NCBI GenBank assembly: GCA_051453625.1
Contig: JBOZIK010000001.1
Span: forward strand, 228,915,843-228,979,842
Length of the DNA stretch: 64,000 bases
Source: Welwitschia mirabilis
Taxonomy: Eukaryota; Gnetophyta; Gnetopsida; Welwitschiales
Reading direction: 5' to 3'
Below, piece after piece: positions 10,080 through 22,569 of the stretch. Position numbers and translations under genes: made by a program. Under the pieces are notes generated by a model. That model was not told the DNA's origin. It saw nothing but the letters and a program-made list of their open reading frames with translations, and made no database searches. Position 1 is the first letter of the stretch. Each line of letters starts with the position of its first letter.

Positions 10080-10980
10080 AGTATTTATTTGGATTACAGT
10101 CAAGAAGTGAAAAAACTAAAATTTAATTCATTTTGCATGATTCTCATTCTACATTTGTAATTTTGGTTTAAATTTTTTATGCGATCTTACTATTAAAAAA
10201 TACTAGAAGTCTAAAAATTTTTAATTAATTTTTATTAGGAAAGGATTCATGTGTGTTGCCATTTTTTTTTTGGTTTTGGTTTTTCTATAGGTTTGTAATG
10301 TCAAACACTTTGTGACAACTGTTCAAACCATCAGAACTTTATTGAAGCTGTAATTCTCATTTTTACTGGCACCATCATCTTCCATAACCAATGCTATTTT
10401 TACTGGCACCATCATCTTCCATAACCAATGCTATCATCCATTCTGCTTTAAAACCTCTCAAAATTTTTAATGAGCCTTTTCTTAGCTCTTTCAAAATTTT
10501 TGATATTAAGCCTTCTCTATATTTGCAAAAATTCATGAAAATTTAACATGGCTTGGAAACATAATCCTTTTGAGAAATTACACTAAACACCTTATGAACC
10601 TCAATTTACCTATTAAAACTATAATAATCTATACAACATGCCTAATTATATTTAACCTAAAACTATAGGAGATTACGTTTGGCCTAGGAGAACTTTAGAG
10701 AATTACATCCAATGTAACTATCACAAACTTTATTCTTCATCCTTCTTTTCATATTCACTTGACCAAAACCCTCCACACACCAATCAAACTCCTTATCCTA
10801 AATTTGAAACACCTTATTTTCAATAATAGTTTGATCCCATAACTTTTATTGCACCTTCTGATTCTCATCCTTTATCATTTAATCCTTACCATTCATCTTT
10901 CTTCCTGCAATAATGTTCATCCTCTCCCTTTGAGAAGATAATAAAAACTTCCATGGATATTCAAGTCTAAATCAATCATG
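10080..10980 (+). pseudogene. Decayed gag-like region of element A
   Basis: After the PBS leader, one frame gives CQTLCDNCSNHQNF (10299-10340), resembling the C-x2-C...H nucleocapsid knuckle of plant gypsy Gag. A Pro/Tyr-rich stretch (FSYSLDQNPPHTNQTPYPKF) follows at about 10745-10810. Stops occur every few dozen codons. The assignment rests on position after the PBS plus these weak motifs. Confidence 0.4.
10360..10433. repeat. Exact 37-bp tandem duplication
   Basis: The 37 bases beginning TTTTTACTGGCACC and ending CCAATGCTA occur twice head to tail (10360-10396, 10397-10433) with no mismatch. It is therefore younger than most decay in this element. Confidence 0.9.
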
Positions 10981-11740
10981 ATCATAAAAATTTTTGAAAT
11001 AACACTTCTATTCCCAAAGTAATCTTAAGAAAATCCTTAAATGCATAATGCAAATTAGTACTCAAATCATTGGAATTCTCAACCAACAGAAGAAAGACCT
11101 TCCCACAATCCATGAACCTAATGGTATTAAAAACATTGAAAGGATTAAGGATAGTGAAACCAATAATACTCAAGCCATATTCTTTAGTAATGATGAAGAA
11201 ACCAATAATGAAATCCATTAGAATATTAAGTTTAAAAATGCACTAGCAAATGATCAAGTATACATAAGAAATCTATACTTTGATAAAAGTTTAAACATGT
11301 GAGATGATAAATCAAAAGATTAACAACCACATGAGGAAGGTTATATCTTAGAGAGTTATACAAAAAAGGATGAGCCATTAAGCAACATCAATAAAGAGAG
11401 TATTGAATTACAATCATTGTTGCTTAAGTAATCACATGAGAAGGAATCCATTAGTAACCTTAAAAAGGAAAAGAACATTATTAAAAATCCCATACCCAAT
11501 CCATCCTATGAGAATTTCTTCCAATAACTTCATGAGTCAATTGTTTCATCTTCATGTTTATTTGCTAACCAATATCCAAACCTTAATAAAGAAGACAAAA
11601 CTTTTATAGAATTGGATCCAACTTTCAAAGATCTTGATTCTTCAGATGAATACTCACCTTATCAAGTGATTTGCAATTCATTTTTATCTTATTCCCAAAA
11701 TAATGTATTGCAAGACTTGTGGATTAAACATAAATAAGCT

Positions 11741-12533
11741 TTTTGCCAGCCTAATAGAAGATAGCTCAAGAACCTTTAGCACAACCCAAGAACTAGCTTA
11801 AGATCAACTATTTAGAAGTGAGGTAGGCATACTCAGCCCTCCTCTGCTCCAGCCTCAGGCCCTAGCTCTCCATAGAACTCCACTTCAGATTCTTCATCAC
11901 TAGAAATTCAACGTCAACCATAGGAGGACATTGATATAAACGCAACTATATGGGAGGTGTTACTATTAATCATTCAGGGTCTGAAGAGATGTTTCCTTAT
12001 CATATTAGGGCTCTCTCACTGAGCCCTACTTGAGTCCATTAAATCAAGCTACAAGAAGAAATCCCTCCATCTCCATTCAAACAAAAATCCAGCAGGTGTC
12101 AAAGAATTTAAGAAGATAAATCAAGCATTTGAAGTCCTCTCTGATGAGTTGGGTAGATTCCTTCTCCACCATAACCATGGTAACATGTTTCCATTCTATA
12201 AAGGGCTGTAATCCTCCTCCTTTATGTCTATTCCTCGCTAAAACTAAGTTTTTTATAACTTCTAATCTTAAGGGGCATTATTGCCCCCTGTCTGTCAGCA
12301 GTACTATGTTTTTTTCTTTTTCTATGCTTTTACTCTACTAGATAGGAAGATTCCCATGACTATATCATCGAGGGGTAGTTTTGCCCCCATTTTGGTCTAT
12401 TTCTAAGTTTCCACTTTACCCGCTAGTGGACTACTTCCCTTTTCTGAATAGTTCGATTGTCCTATCATTCTTGGGCGTTTTTACTCCCTGATGTACATTT
12501 TCTAGCTTAATATACATACTTTTTTTTCAAAAA
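11741..12533 (+). mobile_element. Retroposed gene copy (or LINE-mobilised segment) carrying a J-domain
   Basis: The 793-bp segment is flanked by the exact 15-bp repeat AAACATAAATAAGCT (11726-11740 and 12534-12548). Its end, CTTTTTTTTCAAAAAA, is A-rich at the junction. A 15-bp target duplication plus a terminal A-run is typical of L1-machinery retroposition. The segment is less AT-rich than its surroundings and contains the J-domain pseudogene at 11994-12150. No LINE proteins are seen, so a processed pseudogene is the simplest reading. Confidence 0.7.
11850..12211 (+). pseudogene. J-domain (DnaJ/HSP40) processed pseudogene
   Basis: One frame gives a Ser/Pro-rich lead (QPSSAPASGPSSP). PYHIRALSLSPT then comes from a second frame. 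After a one-base frame change the sequence reads LESIKSSYKKKSLHLHSNKN followed by PAGVKEFKKINQAFEVLSDE. This is the helix I-II-loop-III layout of a J-domain (Y-x-x-L-G...I-K-x-x-Y-x-x-x-x-L...H-P-D-K-N...F-x-x-I-N-x-A-x-x-V-L-S-D). The essential HPD tripeptide (HSP70 contact) is HSN here, again C-to-T and G-to-A changes. A TAA ends the frame at 12209-12211. The source gene is presumably a host co-chaperone. Its C-terminal part is absent. Confidence 0.62.
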
Positions 12534-12936
12534 AAACATAAATAAGCTAAGGGATGGACTACTGCTAATCTTAAATGCATAAAATTTTCTACTTGTGCTA
12601 ATGTTCTTTCAAATTTCATAAATTCTTACATAAAAATTTACCTGTATTCTCTCTTGGTTTAAAATCTCCATCAGTTTTTGAATCATCCAATCTTAGTTTT
12701 CATACTTTTAATCCTTCATGCACATATCACCTTAGAGAATTTTTGGTTTTATTATATTTTTATTTTAGAATAAATTTCTTTTAGAAATAAAATAAAAACA
12801 TGTGTTCTTGATGTTCTTTCCTACCTAAAACCTCACAAGCACTACTATCTTTATAATCATCGCCTTAAATCCTTTTACTTAGGAATTGCCAAATTTTACT
12901 TTCCTAGGATTATCCATTTGTCCCTTCCATTTTCTA

Positions 12937-13456
12937 NNNNNNNNNNNNNNNNNNNNNNNNNNNNNNNNNNNNNNNNNNNNNNNNNNNNNNNNNNNNNNNN
13001 NNNNNNNNNNNNNNNNNNNNNNNNNNNNNNNNNNNNNNNNNNNNNNNNNNNNNNNNNNNNNNNNNNNNNNNNNNNNNNNNNNNNNNNNNNNNNNNNNNNN
13101 NNNNNNNNNNNNNNNNNNNNNNNNNNNNNNNNNNNNNNNNNNNNNNNNNNNNNNNNNNNNNNNNNNNNNNNNNNNNNNNNNNNNNNNNNNNNNNNNNNNN
13201 NNNNNNNNNNNNNNNNNNNNNNNNNNNNNNNNNNNNNNNNNNNNNNNNNNNNNNNNNNNNNNNNNNNNNNNNNNNNNNNNNNNNNNNNNNNNNNNNNNNN
13301 NNNNNNNNNNNNNNNNNNNNNNNNNNNNNNNNNNNNNNNNNNNNNNNNNNNNNNNNNNNNNNNNNNNNNNNNNNNNNNNNNNNNNNNNNNNNNNNNNNNN
13401 NNNNNNNNNNNNNNNNNNNNNNNNNNNNNNNNNNNNNNNNNNNNNNNNNNNNNNNN
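12937..13456. other. Assembly gap (520 N)
   Basis: Run of N inside element A. Frames crossing it are artefacts. Confidence 1.
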
Positions 13457-13469
13457 CTAATAATCATAG

Positions 13470-14793
13470 TAAGCCCATAAACCATTCAACCTAGCCATTC
13501 ATCTATGAATTTCTAAAATTTACATGCCCATGTTAAATCGTCATTAACAAAAATTAATAATAAGCAATCTCATTATCACTTAAGTAATGGTTGTGATTAA
13601 GTTTACTTATGGGTCTTTAAGGAAGATTTATCCTTATTTTGAGTGATGATTAAGATCATATTCACTTAATGTTTTCAATTTTACTAAAACTTGGTTTAAA
13701 AGGTTTAATTTACCCTTATGTATGATCCTCATGTCTAAAGATTTAAATGAGAATAAGATTGTCTTGATTAGGCTAATGAGCTAATGACCCGTCTAATGTG
13801 CATAAAAAATTGAATATGAGAAGATGAAGAAAAGAAAAATTAACATCTCTTCTCTAAATGCATATATCATTAATCACATAATTTGGCTTTGTTAACTACA
13901 TCAGAGCTATGAACACTCACTAACAATGCAACTTTAATGATCTAATATAATCAACTACATCAAGGCTATAAATGCTCATCGGTAGTGCAATATTGCTTTC
14001 TCCATGAAAAAACATGCTTAACCCTATTTAAAGAAAATGTTGTAACACTGAATTCTCAATGTGATTCAAAGGATTAAAACTAAGAATATATGCACTAGTA
14101 GGAACAAACAATAAAGGAAAGAAAAAGATGGGAATCAAAGGCTTTCAATGTTCCATTGTTTTTTGACTTTCATACTTAGGATTTTCTGTAATTTCTTGAA
14201 TTCATATAAGTTACTTGGTCAAGGATATACTTATCTAATATCTAGATCCATTAAAAATACAAAAATATAATAAAGTCCATTAACATAGGTAGATTTGCTT
14301 ATTTATTCATTAGTTTATAATTAAATCCATTGTTACATTTTCATTATCCCTCTTCATCATCTATTTCACCTCACCCCTACCTCATAAAAATAAACTTTTT
14401 GGCTTTGAATTTTTAGGAAGAAATGAAATGGTTGTCTTTCATTAGTCTTCTTTTTTTTTTTTGGCCTCCTTTCACAGCTTAGTTGCATTATTTTGCATTA
14501 TTTTCAATAAAAGGAGTCATCAAAATCTTCTAAGGATGTGTTCTCAAAATGATATTAATACTTTAATCATAAAAACTTTAAAGACAAAGTTTAGTTTAGG
14601 TTGGAGGGTATGACATTTATTTTCATAAAAGTTTTCAATTTTGATGTCTTAAATTTAGAAAATTACTCATAAATTTTTTAAAGATACATCATTTTTTAAG
14701 ACTTGAATGTTTTTCCTTAGATAATTTACCTATGTTAAACATTTTGTTATCAACTTTTTGCTAAGGGTTTAGCAAAAGTCTGGTTAGAGGTGG
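13470..14793 (+). other. 3' noncoding region of element A, shared with element B
   Basis: The reverse complement of this stretch aligns, with indels, to 27982-29990. Shared words include CTTTTTGCTAAG/CTTAGCAAAAAG, GGAGTCATCAAAATCTTC/TCGCGATGAGTCCTTTT and ATTAAGTTTACTTATGGGT. It ends at a purine-rich AGAGGTGG (polypurine tract) just before the 3' LTR. It includes two copies of the repeat unit found as a long array in element B (13894-14005, period 59 here). Confidence 0.75.
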
Positions 14794-16141
14794 TGTCAAC
14801 ATGCAAAAATTGACATTTATGTCAAGTGTTTTAGGCCAATTTATTACAAATGAAGACATTAATTTAATTATTTTAATCTTAAAATATGTCTTCTATTATT
14901 TTAAAAATTAAATTTAATATTATACTTTTCCCTATAATGATTGCACATGTTTGGCCATGTTTTGGAACACATAATAAAAGATGGACATAATTTTCCATAA
15001 AAATAGTAGCAATGATGACATGAGGTGATGACATATAGTAGAAGCATTGGAAGACATTGACAAAGGTCTGTGGAGGTAGCATTGAAAATATATAGTGATA
15101 TCCCTGGTTGGTAGAGGAATCCATCTTTAAAGACCACATGTTGGACTCATCATAACAAAGATTCCATCCAATGCTACATGATGATCTCCATCAAATGCTT
15201 AAAGGAAACCTCTACCAAATGTTAAATGGCAAGGATTCCACCTAATGCTAGAGTATAGAATCTTACCTACCTAATGTTACGAGACAACCTTTACTAAATG
15301 CCACATGACAAAATCTTATCTATCAAATACTAAAATATGAAGATTCTACCTAATGTTATAAGCCAAAGGCTTTCAACCAACCTTACACTTACTTATAAAA
15401 AGGCCTTAATCCCTCATTTGTAATCATCCTTCATTTGGAAAAAGCATAGAGTCTTTAGAGTATTAGTCATGATGGCCTTCTAAGCACCTCTTTAGGGAGT
15501 GAGCATGCTTTCAAGGATATCTTAAGGAGTTCTTTCAGCTTCCTTCATCCTTAATGTATCATGCCTATTTCTTATTCAATACTAAAGACTTATTTTCTTT
15601 TGATTTTTAGTACCAATTCATTTTATACTAGGAATGCTTAAGTAATAATATACTATCAAGTTTTATTTGGTTAATTGAGTAAACTTAAATAGTTAATTGA
15701 TCTAACTCTCAGTAATTTCATGGATCTTATGCACTTTAAGTTCATGATGTCCATTTTTATTCTTAAAATGTGAAGGATTAGTGAATTTTGAATTCACTAA
15801 TACTCAAATGGTGAATGAGGTTATATCACTATAACTTGAGCTGTTATACTTAATAGTCTGAAGTTTATTTTAGGATAGTGCAATATATGATTAAGTGAGG
15901 AATTGTAGAAGGGCAAATTAAGTAAACACTTAGAGCTTGCTTGCTTTCCACTTTTCCAAATGAAATTTTAACCCAATTTTTATATCTCTCTTTTATTTTC
16001 CTTTTTCTTTATTTTTCTTATAACTTTTAATTAAGAAAGAGTTTGTGTAGATTTTTCCTAGCTAATCCCAATTATCCCTATGGAAGAACGATACTAGGTT
16101 ATTACCTAGTTTTAAATCCAATTCATGTACTAAAACAAATA
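14794..16141 (+). repeat. 3' LTR of element A
   Basis: Direct copy of 8511-9796 (same start TGT-AACATG, AAGTGTTTTAGG, TATGTCTT-TATTATTTT, TATA box at 15394-15402, and end CTAAAACAAATA). It differs by many substitutions and small indels, so insertion is old. Confidence 0.88.
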
Positions 16142-16147
16142 ATAAAC

Positions 16148-16580
16148 TAGAACTTGTAATAGATTTTACTCATTCGTCATGCTCCATATGCCAATAATAA
16201 AATTGTCTAAATTAAAATTCACCATGTGCCTTAACTCTAGTTCTTAAAATAGTTGCAAACATTTCTATATATATTACTTTATCTTAGAAATTGTAATAGA
16301 TTTTTCTTATCAATCATGCTCCATATGCCAAATGTAAAACATTCAAAATAAAGATTTAACATGTCCTTAACTTTAGTTCTTACAATAATTACANNNNNNN
16401 NNNNNNNNNNNNNNNNNNNNNNNNNNNNNNNNNNNNNNNNNNNNNNNNNNNNNNNNNNNNNNNNNNNNNNNNNNNNNNNNNNNNNNNNNNNNNATTTAAC
16501 ATGTCCTTAACTTTAGTTCTTACAATAATTACAAACATATCTATGTATGTTGTTTTATATTTCAACATGTTTTTATATAC
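16148..16580. repeat. Tandem repeat of about 134 bp, two units
   Basis: TTGTAATAGATTTT...CATGCTCCATATGCCAA starts at about 16150 and again at about 16283. Both units continue through CCTTAACT-TAGTTCTTA-AAT and CAAACAT-TCTATGTATGTT-like sequence. The second unit is split by the 100-N gap. Confidence 0.7.
16394..16493. other. Assembly gap (100 N), probably artefactual
   Basis: The 40 bases before it (starting ATTTAACATGTCCTTAAC, ending ATAATTACA) are repeated exactly right after it. Overlapping contig ends that were not merged would give this pattern. Confidence 0.8.
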
Positions 16581-16599
16581 ATCACATTTTGCAATCAAT

Positions 16600-17780
16600 A
16601 AAGAAACACCTGGTTGACATTTAAGGTTATGCAATAGTTATAAAAAATAATCAATGATTCCCTATGAGTGGTTCTTAAGGTATGACATCATCAAAATGAT
16701 TATAATGTTAGACATCCATCTAATTATTTTATGAAATAAAAAATTATTTGATTTTTCATCCAATATTAGTCAATTTTCACCTTCCTAAGCATAATATACA
16801 AAGATTGAGTGTAATGTACTCAAGTCAAGAATAGTACACTCAAGTCAAGTATAGGAGCTGAGTGACTAAAAGGAAAATCTAAAACAAACATGAAATAAAG
16901 AGTAGGTAAAAAAACAGATCATACGTAGTCATCACATGCTTTTGTACTCTGATCATAAGTATTATGAAATTTTATTTCATCCTTGCAAATGATCTTCTCC
17001 TCCCCTTCCCCTTTACCTTCATTTATAAGAATCTTAATCCTAAATATATTACAATTGCCCCAAGTGTAATATGTTTGTCCTGAACATTTTATGCTTCATT
17101 CATTGAAAATAATTTCAATCTTTCATATCTTGTAGTCGAGAAATTCATTTTGCATGTCACTTAGATCATCTTAGTTATTATTTCCTCCTATACATTTCTA
17201 ATGTTACATACGATACAAGTTAATAAATTTATTATTATTTCAACATAACTAGAATCCATGTCATATGTATTTTATATTAATTATGCTTAAGATGTTTTAT
17301 TCAATAAGTTAGTCATAAATTGAAAGTTATATCCCTAAATTATCCCTTAGATTGTCTTTAAATACTTTGTAAACTTTACAGAATTGTAATAAGAATAACA
17401 TTTGCATTAGGTACTTCAATTGGACATGGGTTAATGATGATTCTAAATATGATGCAAACTTCATTACCAACTATTATATATTAAAGGATGAGTTTCCTCC
17501 TAATTTTTTGCTAGTAACTCCTACTATTTACTATAATTGACTGATTTGTAATAAATGTTATAAATAAACATTTACAAACTAGGTTAGAACCATTATGTCT
17601 ATATGGAAAGTTATAAATAATTGCATCTGTAAATAATTCAAACAAGTCTTTTAGATAATGTTAAAGAATTTTTATAGTTATTTAGACATATGTTAGGTGT
17701 AGAACCCAACATCCTCTAATTCAAAATCATCCTTAAAATTATCTTTTATCTAACAGTTAAGCTTATTAAATAAAAACAAG
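16600..17780. other. AT-rich stretch, nothing recognised
   Basis: No domain, LTR pair or RNA gene recognised. A short direct repeat ACTCAAGTCAAG occurs twice near 16820-16850. Confidence 0.5.
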
Positions 17781-17789
17781 ATGCATCCT

Positions 17790-18180
17790 AAAATTTATCT
17801 TATTATGGGATGAGAGTTAGTTTAATCTAGGATCCTTGAATTTATTCATATAGTAGATTATAAAAAAATAATCAATAACATGATTATTGTAGTTAAAAAA
17901 GATGGTGCCATTTGAATCTACATTGATCTTTGTGATCTTAAACAAAGATACACTTGAGGATGACTTACCTCTACAAGCACCAACATGCTTGTTTTTACCA
18001 TAATAGGTTTTTGATTGTGGTATATTAAATCCAAATTAAAAGTAAAGAGAATATAATTCCTTGATAGAGAGCATGTATGATAGTATAGCTTTAATGGTAA
18101 GTTATTACATAAAGATTGCAAAAGTTAAAAGGATTAAGATGAAATTCACTATTATAAAAGTGGAAAAGAATTTATCTACT
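17790..18180 (+). pseudogene. Ty3/gypsy (Tat-like) reverse transcriptase scrap
   Basis: The frame reads SRILEFIHIVDYKK...NNMIIVVKKDGAI, a stop, then IYIDLCDL, and, after a frame change, EDDLPLQAPTCLF. This follows the plant Tat/Ogre RT pattern GFIRxVxYPxWLxN-V-VKKKDGxxRxCxDxxDLN followed by PKDDFPLP. Only the fingers and start of the palm are recognisable. The rest has decayed beyond reading, and no LTR could be assigned to it. Confidence 0.65.
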
Positions 18181-18189
18181 GATACATAG

Positions 18190-21100
18190 AGAAATAATAA
18201 TATTAGATCTAGCTTATAATTGATTCTACATGTTATTACTAAATATGATTTTAATTATGACTAAAAGATTATAACAATTACATGATGGCTCCCAGTCATG
18301 TTAGTTACAAGGATCTACTAACATGAAAGATGAAATATCCTATCAAATATGAAATGCACTAATAATAAAGAAATAAAACATAGAACCATGTAGAAAAACA
18401 TCAATAATAAATAAAATCATTAATATAGAAATCACCAACAAAGACCAATCTCCTATCATAGATGAATATCATCAATTACTGTAGCAATGTCTTAAATGTG
18501 TAAGATTAGTATGTCTTTAGCTCTATGTATCAAAGGATAAGATCCTTAGGTAAAAGGGCTCAAGTGACCATGGAATCTTCTTATCATAGGTATAGAACAT
18601 GATTTAATTAATGAATGTTTTTTCCCACATTGAGGACATGATTTTAGGCATGACATATTAGTGTGTTACAGTACAAAGAGTTCTTTTAATAAAATGTATT
18701 ATTGTAGTTTTTAATGTATAACTATGGTCCATGAGTTAATATGAATTATTCCTTCAAATTTTTGATCTTAGCCTTAATGCATTATTACATTACTAAACTA
18801 GGTCATTATACTATGTTGATAATGCTTCCTAACATGGTCCTAGGTAGGCTCCACAAGTCTTATTTTTGGCTACTTGTTAGTGCATTTAAGTTAACTTTTA
18901 AAATAATATAAAATATATATTATTGATAGTTTATTTCTTGGATAAGTGTTTTTATGCATAATTTTGTAAATTTTTGTCCTTTATTGAATCTTGTTAATCA
19001 CAAATTTATATGTTATAAATATAGCACACTAGTATAAGTGGGAGTGATCTAAATATTGTAAACCCATTAAAGGCATGTGAGAGAAGAGGAAGAATTAATT
19101 TTTGAAGATTATATTGTATCTTAAACTTAATAATGATGTAGGAAAATAAACATGCAATGCAATGTAAATGCACTTAATCTAGATGAACACCTATTTGATT
19201 ACCAAATTGACTTGTCAGGAAGATTAATCTTGTATAATCTAAATTAGCCAAGGAGACTGTCTCTAACCGAGACAAAATTAGGCTATCAAGTAAGTTAAAT
19301 AAAGTGTAATGAAAAATGCTTCTAAACTACTATCATCAACCTTAACAAGGGTTGCCCTTAAGACCTATATCATTAATGAGACTGTCACCGAACCAAGAAT
19401 AACATAAAGCATATGGAATATTAAAAGTATTAATGCATAAAAGAAACAAAGTTTGTATTATAAATTAAACTAGCATCTAGGTTAGAAGACAACCACATCT
19501 TAATGGAGGATGCATAGTCCAACATCAAGGAAATGTCTTTCTGCAACTACACAAGATGGATTTCCTTCCCTTCGATCTCCTATCATGAAAATTTGCAATG
19601 CATTAAAGATGATAGAAGAATTAAAGGGAGATTTATCTATATAACAAATAAGGCATAACTGTCACTCAAAATGGACTAAAAAACACACTCAAATTAGAGG
19701 AAGAAAGAGATGAAATAGATGAAAGTAGGCTAACTATTTAAGTTATCATCCTAACTGTCATGAGGATGACATCAGGGATGATAATCGATGAGTCATCAGT
19801 TGTGATCTTGCATGTTGTTGGGATCACATTAGGGATGACACATCTTTAAAATATAGAACTCATTGGCTCCAACCCTAGTTCATGTCAGCATCCTTATATA
19901 TCTTGTACAGTGTTGTCATCCTACCTACCATGGGGATGACAGTGGGGATGATAGTCTTTCTTATTTTTCTAGCTTAAGAGAAGTTTGCCTTTTTTATCAA
20001 TGATATTCTTTCAAAGCACTAAGTATCAAAATATGCTTTAAATACCCCTAAATATGCTAAGAATTATGTGTTTCTATGATCATCCATCAACTCTTCATAA
20101 TCCTCATAATTGCATCTAAACTTGTATAAATGTCCTGCAAAATAGCTCGTAACACTCCATCAAATACATACAATTTGATGACACATCAATAAGGTTTTAT
20201 AGCTAAAATATGATAAATATCAATATTAAGATGATAATCATAGCATACTTAAGGGGTTAAATTATATAAATCCATGTCTTAATAACATTATTAATTGCTT
20301 TTTTTCATGAATGAATTTTTGAATATAGATAAGTTAAAAATAATCTATAAACTAACATAAGGTGGCTTTCACAACAACATGTAAAATTCATTTCTACATA
20401 ACAATGTTATTCAGTCTCAAGGGTGTAAGTAAAACATATTAGCATATAATGAACTTCATCTTTAATGAATTTATTAGTCATATAATGGATGATAAGATGA
20501 ATAACATTTCCACTAAATTCAAGTATAGTAGTATTTCATCTTGTACATCTAGATATTATATTACAATTGTTTTTAAACTTCAACATATGATTAGATCCCA
20601 AAAAATACATATTTGGTATTAAGATAAGAAAATTATTAGTTGTCTTATTTCTAGCAACAGAATTTGTAGTGATTTAACAAATTTAAAAGCCATAACTAAT
20701 ATTTCATTGCCACAAAATCTTAAGAATGTTAAGTAACTACAAGCTAGGTTACAAATCATTTGTTGCTTTATCTCACTAATGTTGAATAAATGCTAGCCAT
20801 TCTAGTGCCTTTTAAATAAAGGTATGTTTTTAATTAGGATGAGAAATATTAAGAAGAATTTGATGATATTAAGGCATAACTTATAACATAAGTACTCTTA
20901 AAATGCATTAATTAATATTAATTCAAACTATTCTTATCTTGCAATGATGGCTCATTTAATTACTACTTTACTTTATTAACATCAAAAGGACAAATTAAAT
21001 CATCCAATTTTCTACATGATTTGCATGTTATGTATGAGAAACATTAATGTTACATAATCCTGTTTATCCCTTTTCTTTATTATAAAAAGTTCTAACACCA

Positions 21101-21719
21101 TTTATTAAATAATACCATGTACATTATTTATTAGAAATTATCTTCCATTTCATTGAAGCCATGTTATTTGAAAACTCATTAATGACCAAATGGAGTGCAT
21201 TAATTATTGCATTTAATCTCTCAACTTATCATTAAGCCTCTGTTAAGGGGTAAGATACTATTGATTAACTAGTAGTGATAATATTATAGGTTATTAAATC
21301 TTTTAAGCTACATCTTCTTGATAAAGACCTTAAAGATGAGATCTTGAAATAGAATGCCATAGAAGATGATGAATCACACTTAAACTTTAATGGTACTTAC
21401 ACCACATTTAGGGCATTTATAACATTTATCTTCACTTACTTAATGGTGATATCATGACATAAATTCCTTTATATTGGACTTCCTTCTTATCACTAACAAT
21501 GTTAAAATTTAATTTCATACGTATTACTAATCAAAATTTTATATAAAACTATAATTGTAAAAATTATTAATGTGTATAAGTTCTTATTAAATTTAAGCAC
21601 TAGAAGGAACCAATCATTCTAGACATTAAAAAGATGTAAAGTAATATTAGTATGACATTAAAAATGTACATGGTCATATAATTTTTTTGTAGTTAATAAA
21701 GTTTGAATAGAATAAGAGT
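18190..21719. other. AT-rich stretch with little recognisable content
   Basis: Probably further decayed retrotransposon, but I cannot assign domains. Between 19741 and 19957 the words GGGATGACA, GGGATGATA and GTCATCCTA recur several times in both orientations. Otherwise nothing supportable is seen. Confidence 0.45.
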
Positions 21720-22315
21720 TTGGCCCCAAAACTTTTAGTGATCATACTATTGTAGATAAGCATAAAATTAGGGTTAAACCTTCAAATGTTTCAAGCTCAA
21801 ATGCTTTTAATATATAAATTAATCTTATTGTTTTCATTACATGGAACTATTTATTTATAGTAATAAATGATTTTGACACATGATTTTAAGGTTCTCATTT
21901 TTATAGTACATTGAATTTTCATATTTTTTAACCTATATAATGTGTTATAGGTGTTTGGCATGAGTAATTAAATTAAAAGTAATAACATGTACTATGATGT
22001 TATTAGTATGTTTGTGTAACACTAAGGATTTTATAACTTTTTATGTTTTTCAATTAAACTTATATATTGAAGAGAGAGTAAAGATTGATTGTGCACTTGT
22101 CTCGTTATTATTGCTTTAATTGTAAAGAGATTTAAACCTTTGCTCTTGTAATTTTTCCTTCTATAAGTTAAAAGATATATCCATATTTCTTGTAGAGGTA
22201 GGAAAACTATTAAACCATATAAATCACTATGTATTTTATCTGTGCTTTATTTTCTTATTGTTCTTTTTTTATTTTTCTCTCTATTATTGCATTTAACATT
22301 CTTCCATCTTTTACT
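21720..22315 (+). repeat. 5' LTR of element C
   Basis: Homologous to 41350-41965 (shared TGTGCACTTGTCTCGTT/TTGT, AATTTTTCCT-C, GAGGTAG-A-A-TATTAAA, ATTATTGCATT-AACATTCTTC). It begins near TTTGGCCCCAAAACTTTTAG and has a TATA-like TATATAATG at 21934-21942. The ending ATTGCATTTAACATTCTTCCA is typical of copia LTRs. The Met-tRNA primer site after it is unreadable. Confidence 0.7.
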
Positions 22316-22569
22316 ATTTGATATAAAATTTTTGTGAACTTCATTTTGATTACTATTAAATGAGGTAGTTGTATAAGATGTAAAAAGAATGATAACTAGG
22401 GCTTCAAATAAAGAAGTTCATGATAAAATTAATACTATTCTATGTCAAATTAAAGTAAGATCTACTACTTCAAGAAGGATTCTAAAGAACAGTTCTAGAA
22501 ACGATAACCTTTGATCTCTCTAGTAACAAATGAAATGGTTTAGATATAAGGGATTACAGTACCATCTGA

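Larger units (their letters stand above)
8511..16141 (+). mobile_element. Element A: Athila-related Ty3/gypsy LTR retrotransposon lacking pol
   Basis: Two direct copies of about 1.3 kb (8511-9796 and 14794-16141) start TGTTAACATG / TGTCAACATG and keep colinear homology to their ends. A primer-binding site directly follows the left copy. The internal part (about 5 kb, including a 793-bp foreign insert and a 520-N gap) holds a decayed gag-like region. It also has a long noncoding 3' part homologous, in inverse orientation, to the 3' part of the element at 26631-37444. I find no RT, RNase H or integrase, so it was probably non-autonomous, or its pol lies in or was lost around the gap. No clear target duplication was found, so edges may be off by some bases. 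Confidence 0.85.

Noticed and set aside
12129-12341. Plus-strand 70-codon frame inside the retrocopy
   Set aside because: It is in a different frame from the J-domain homology and runs into the 3' untranslated-like part; a shadow.
8506-16146. Target duplication GTAGT for element A
   Set aside because: The sequence after the 3' LTR reads ATAAAC, not GTAGT; no matching pair found.
16148-16580. CRISPR-like array
   Set aside because: Only two diverged ~134-bp units without short repeats and unique spacers; the genome is eukaryotic.
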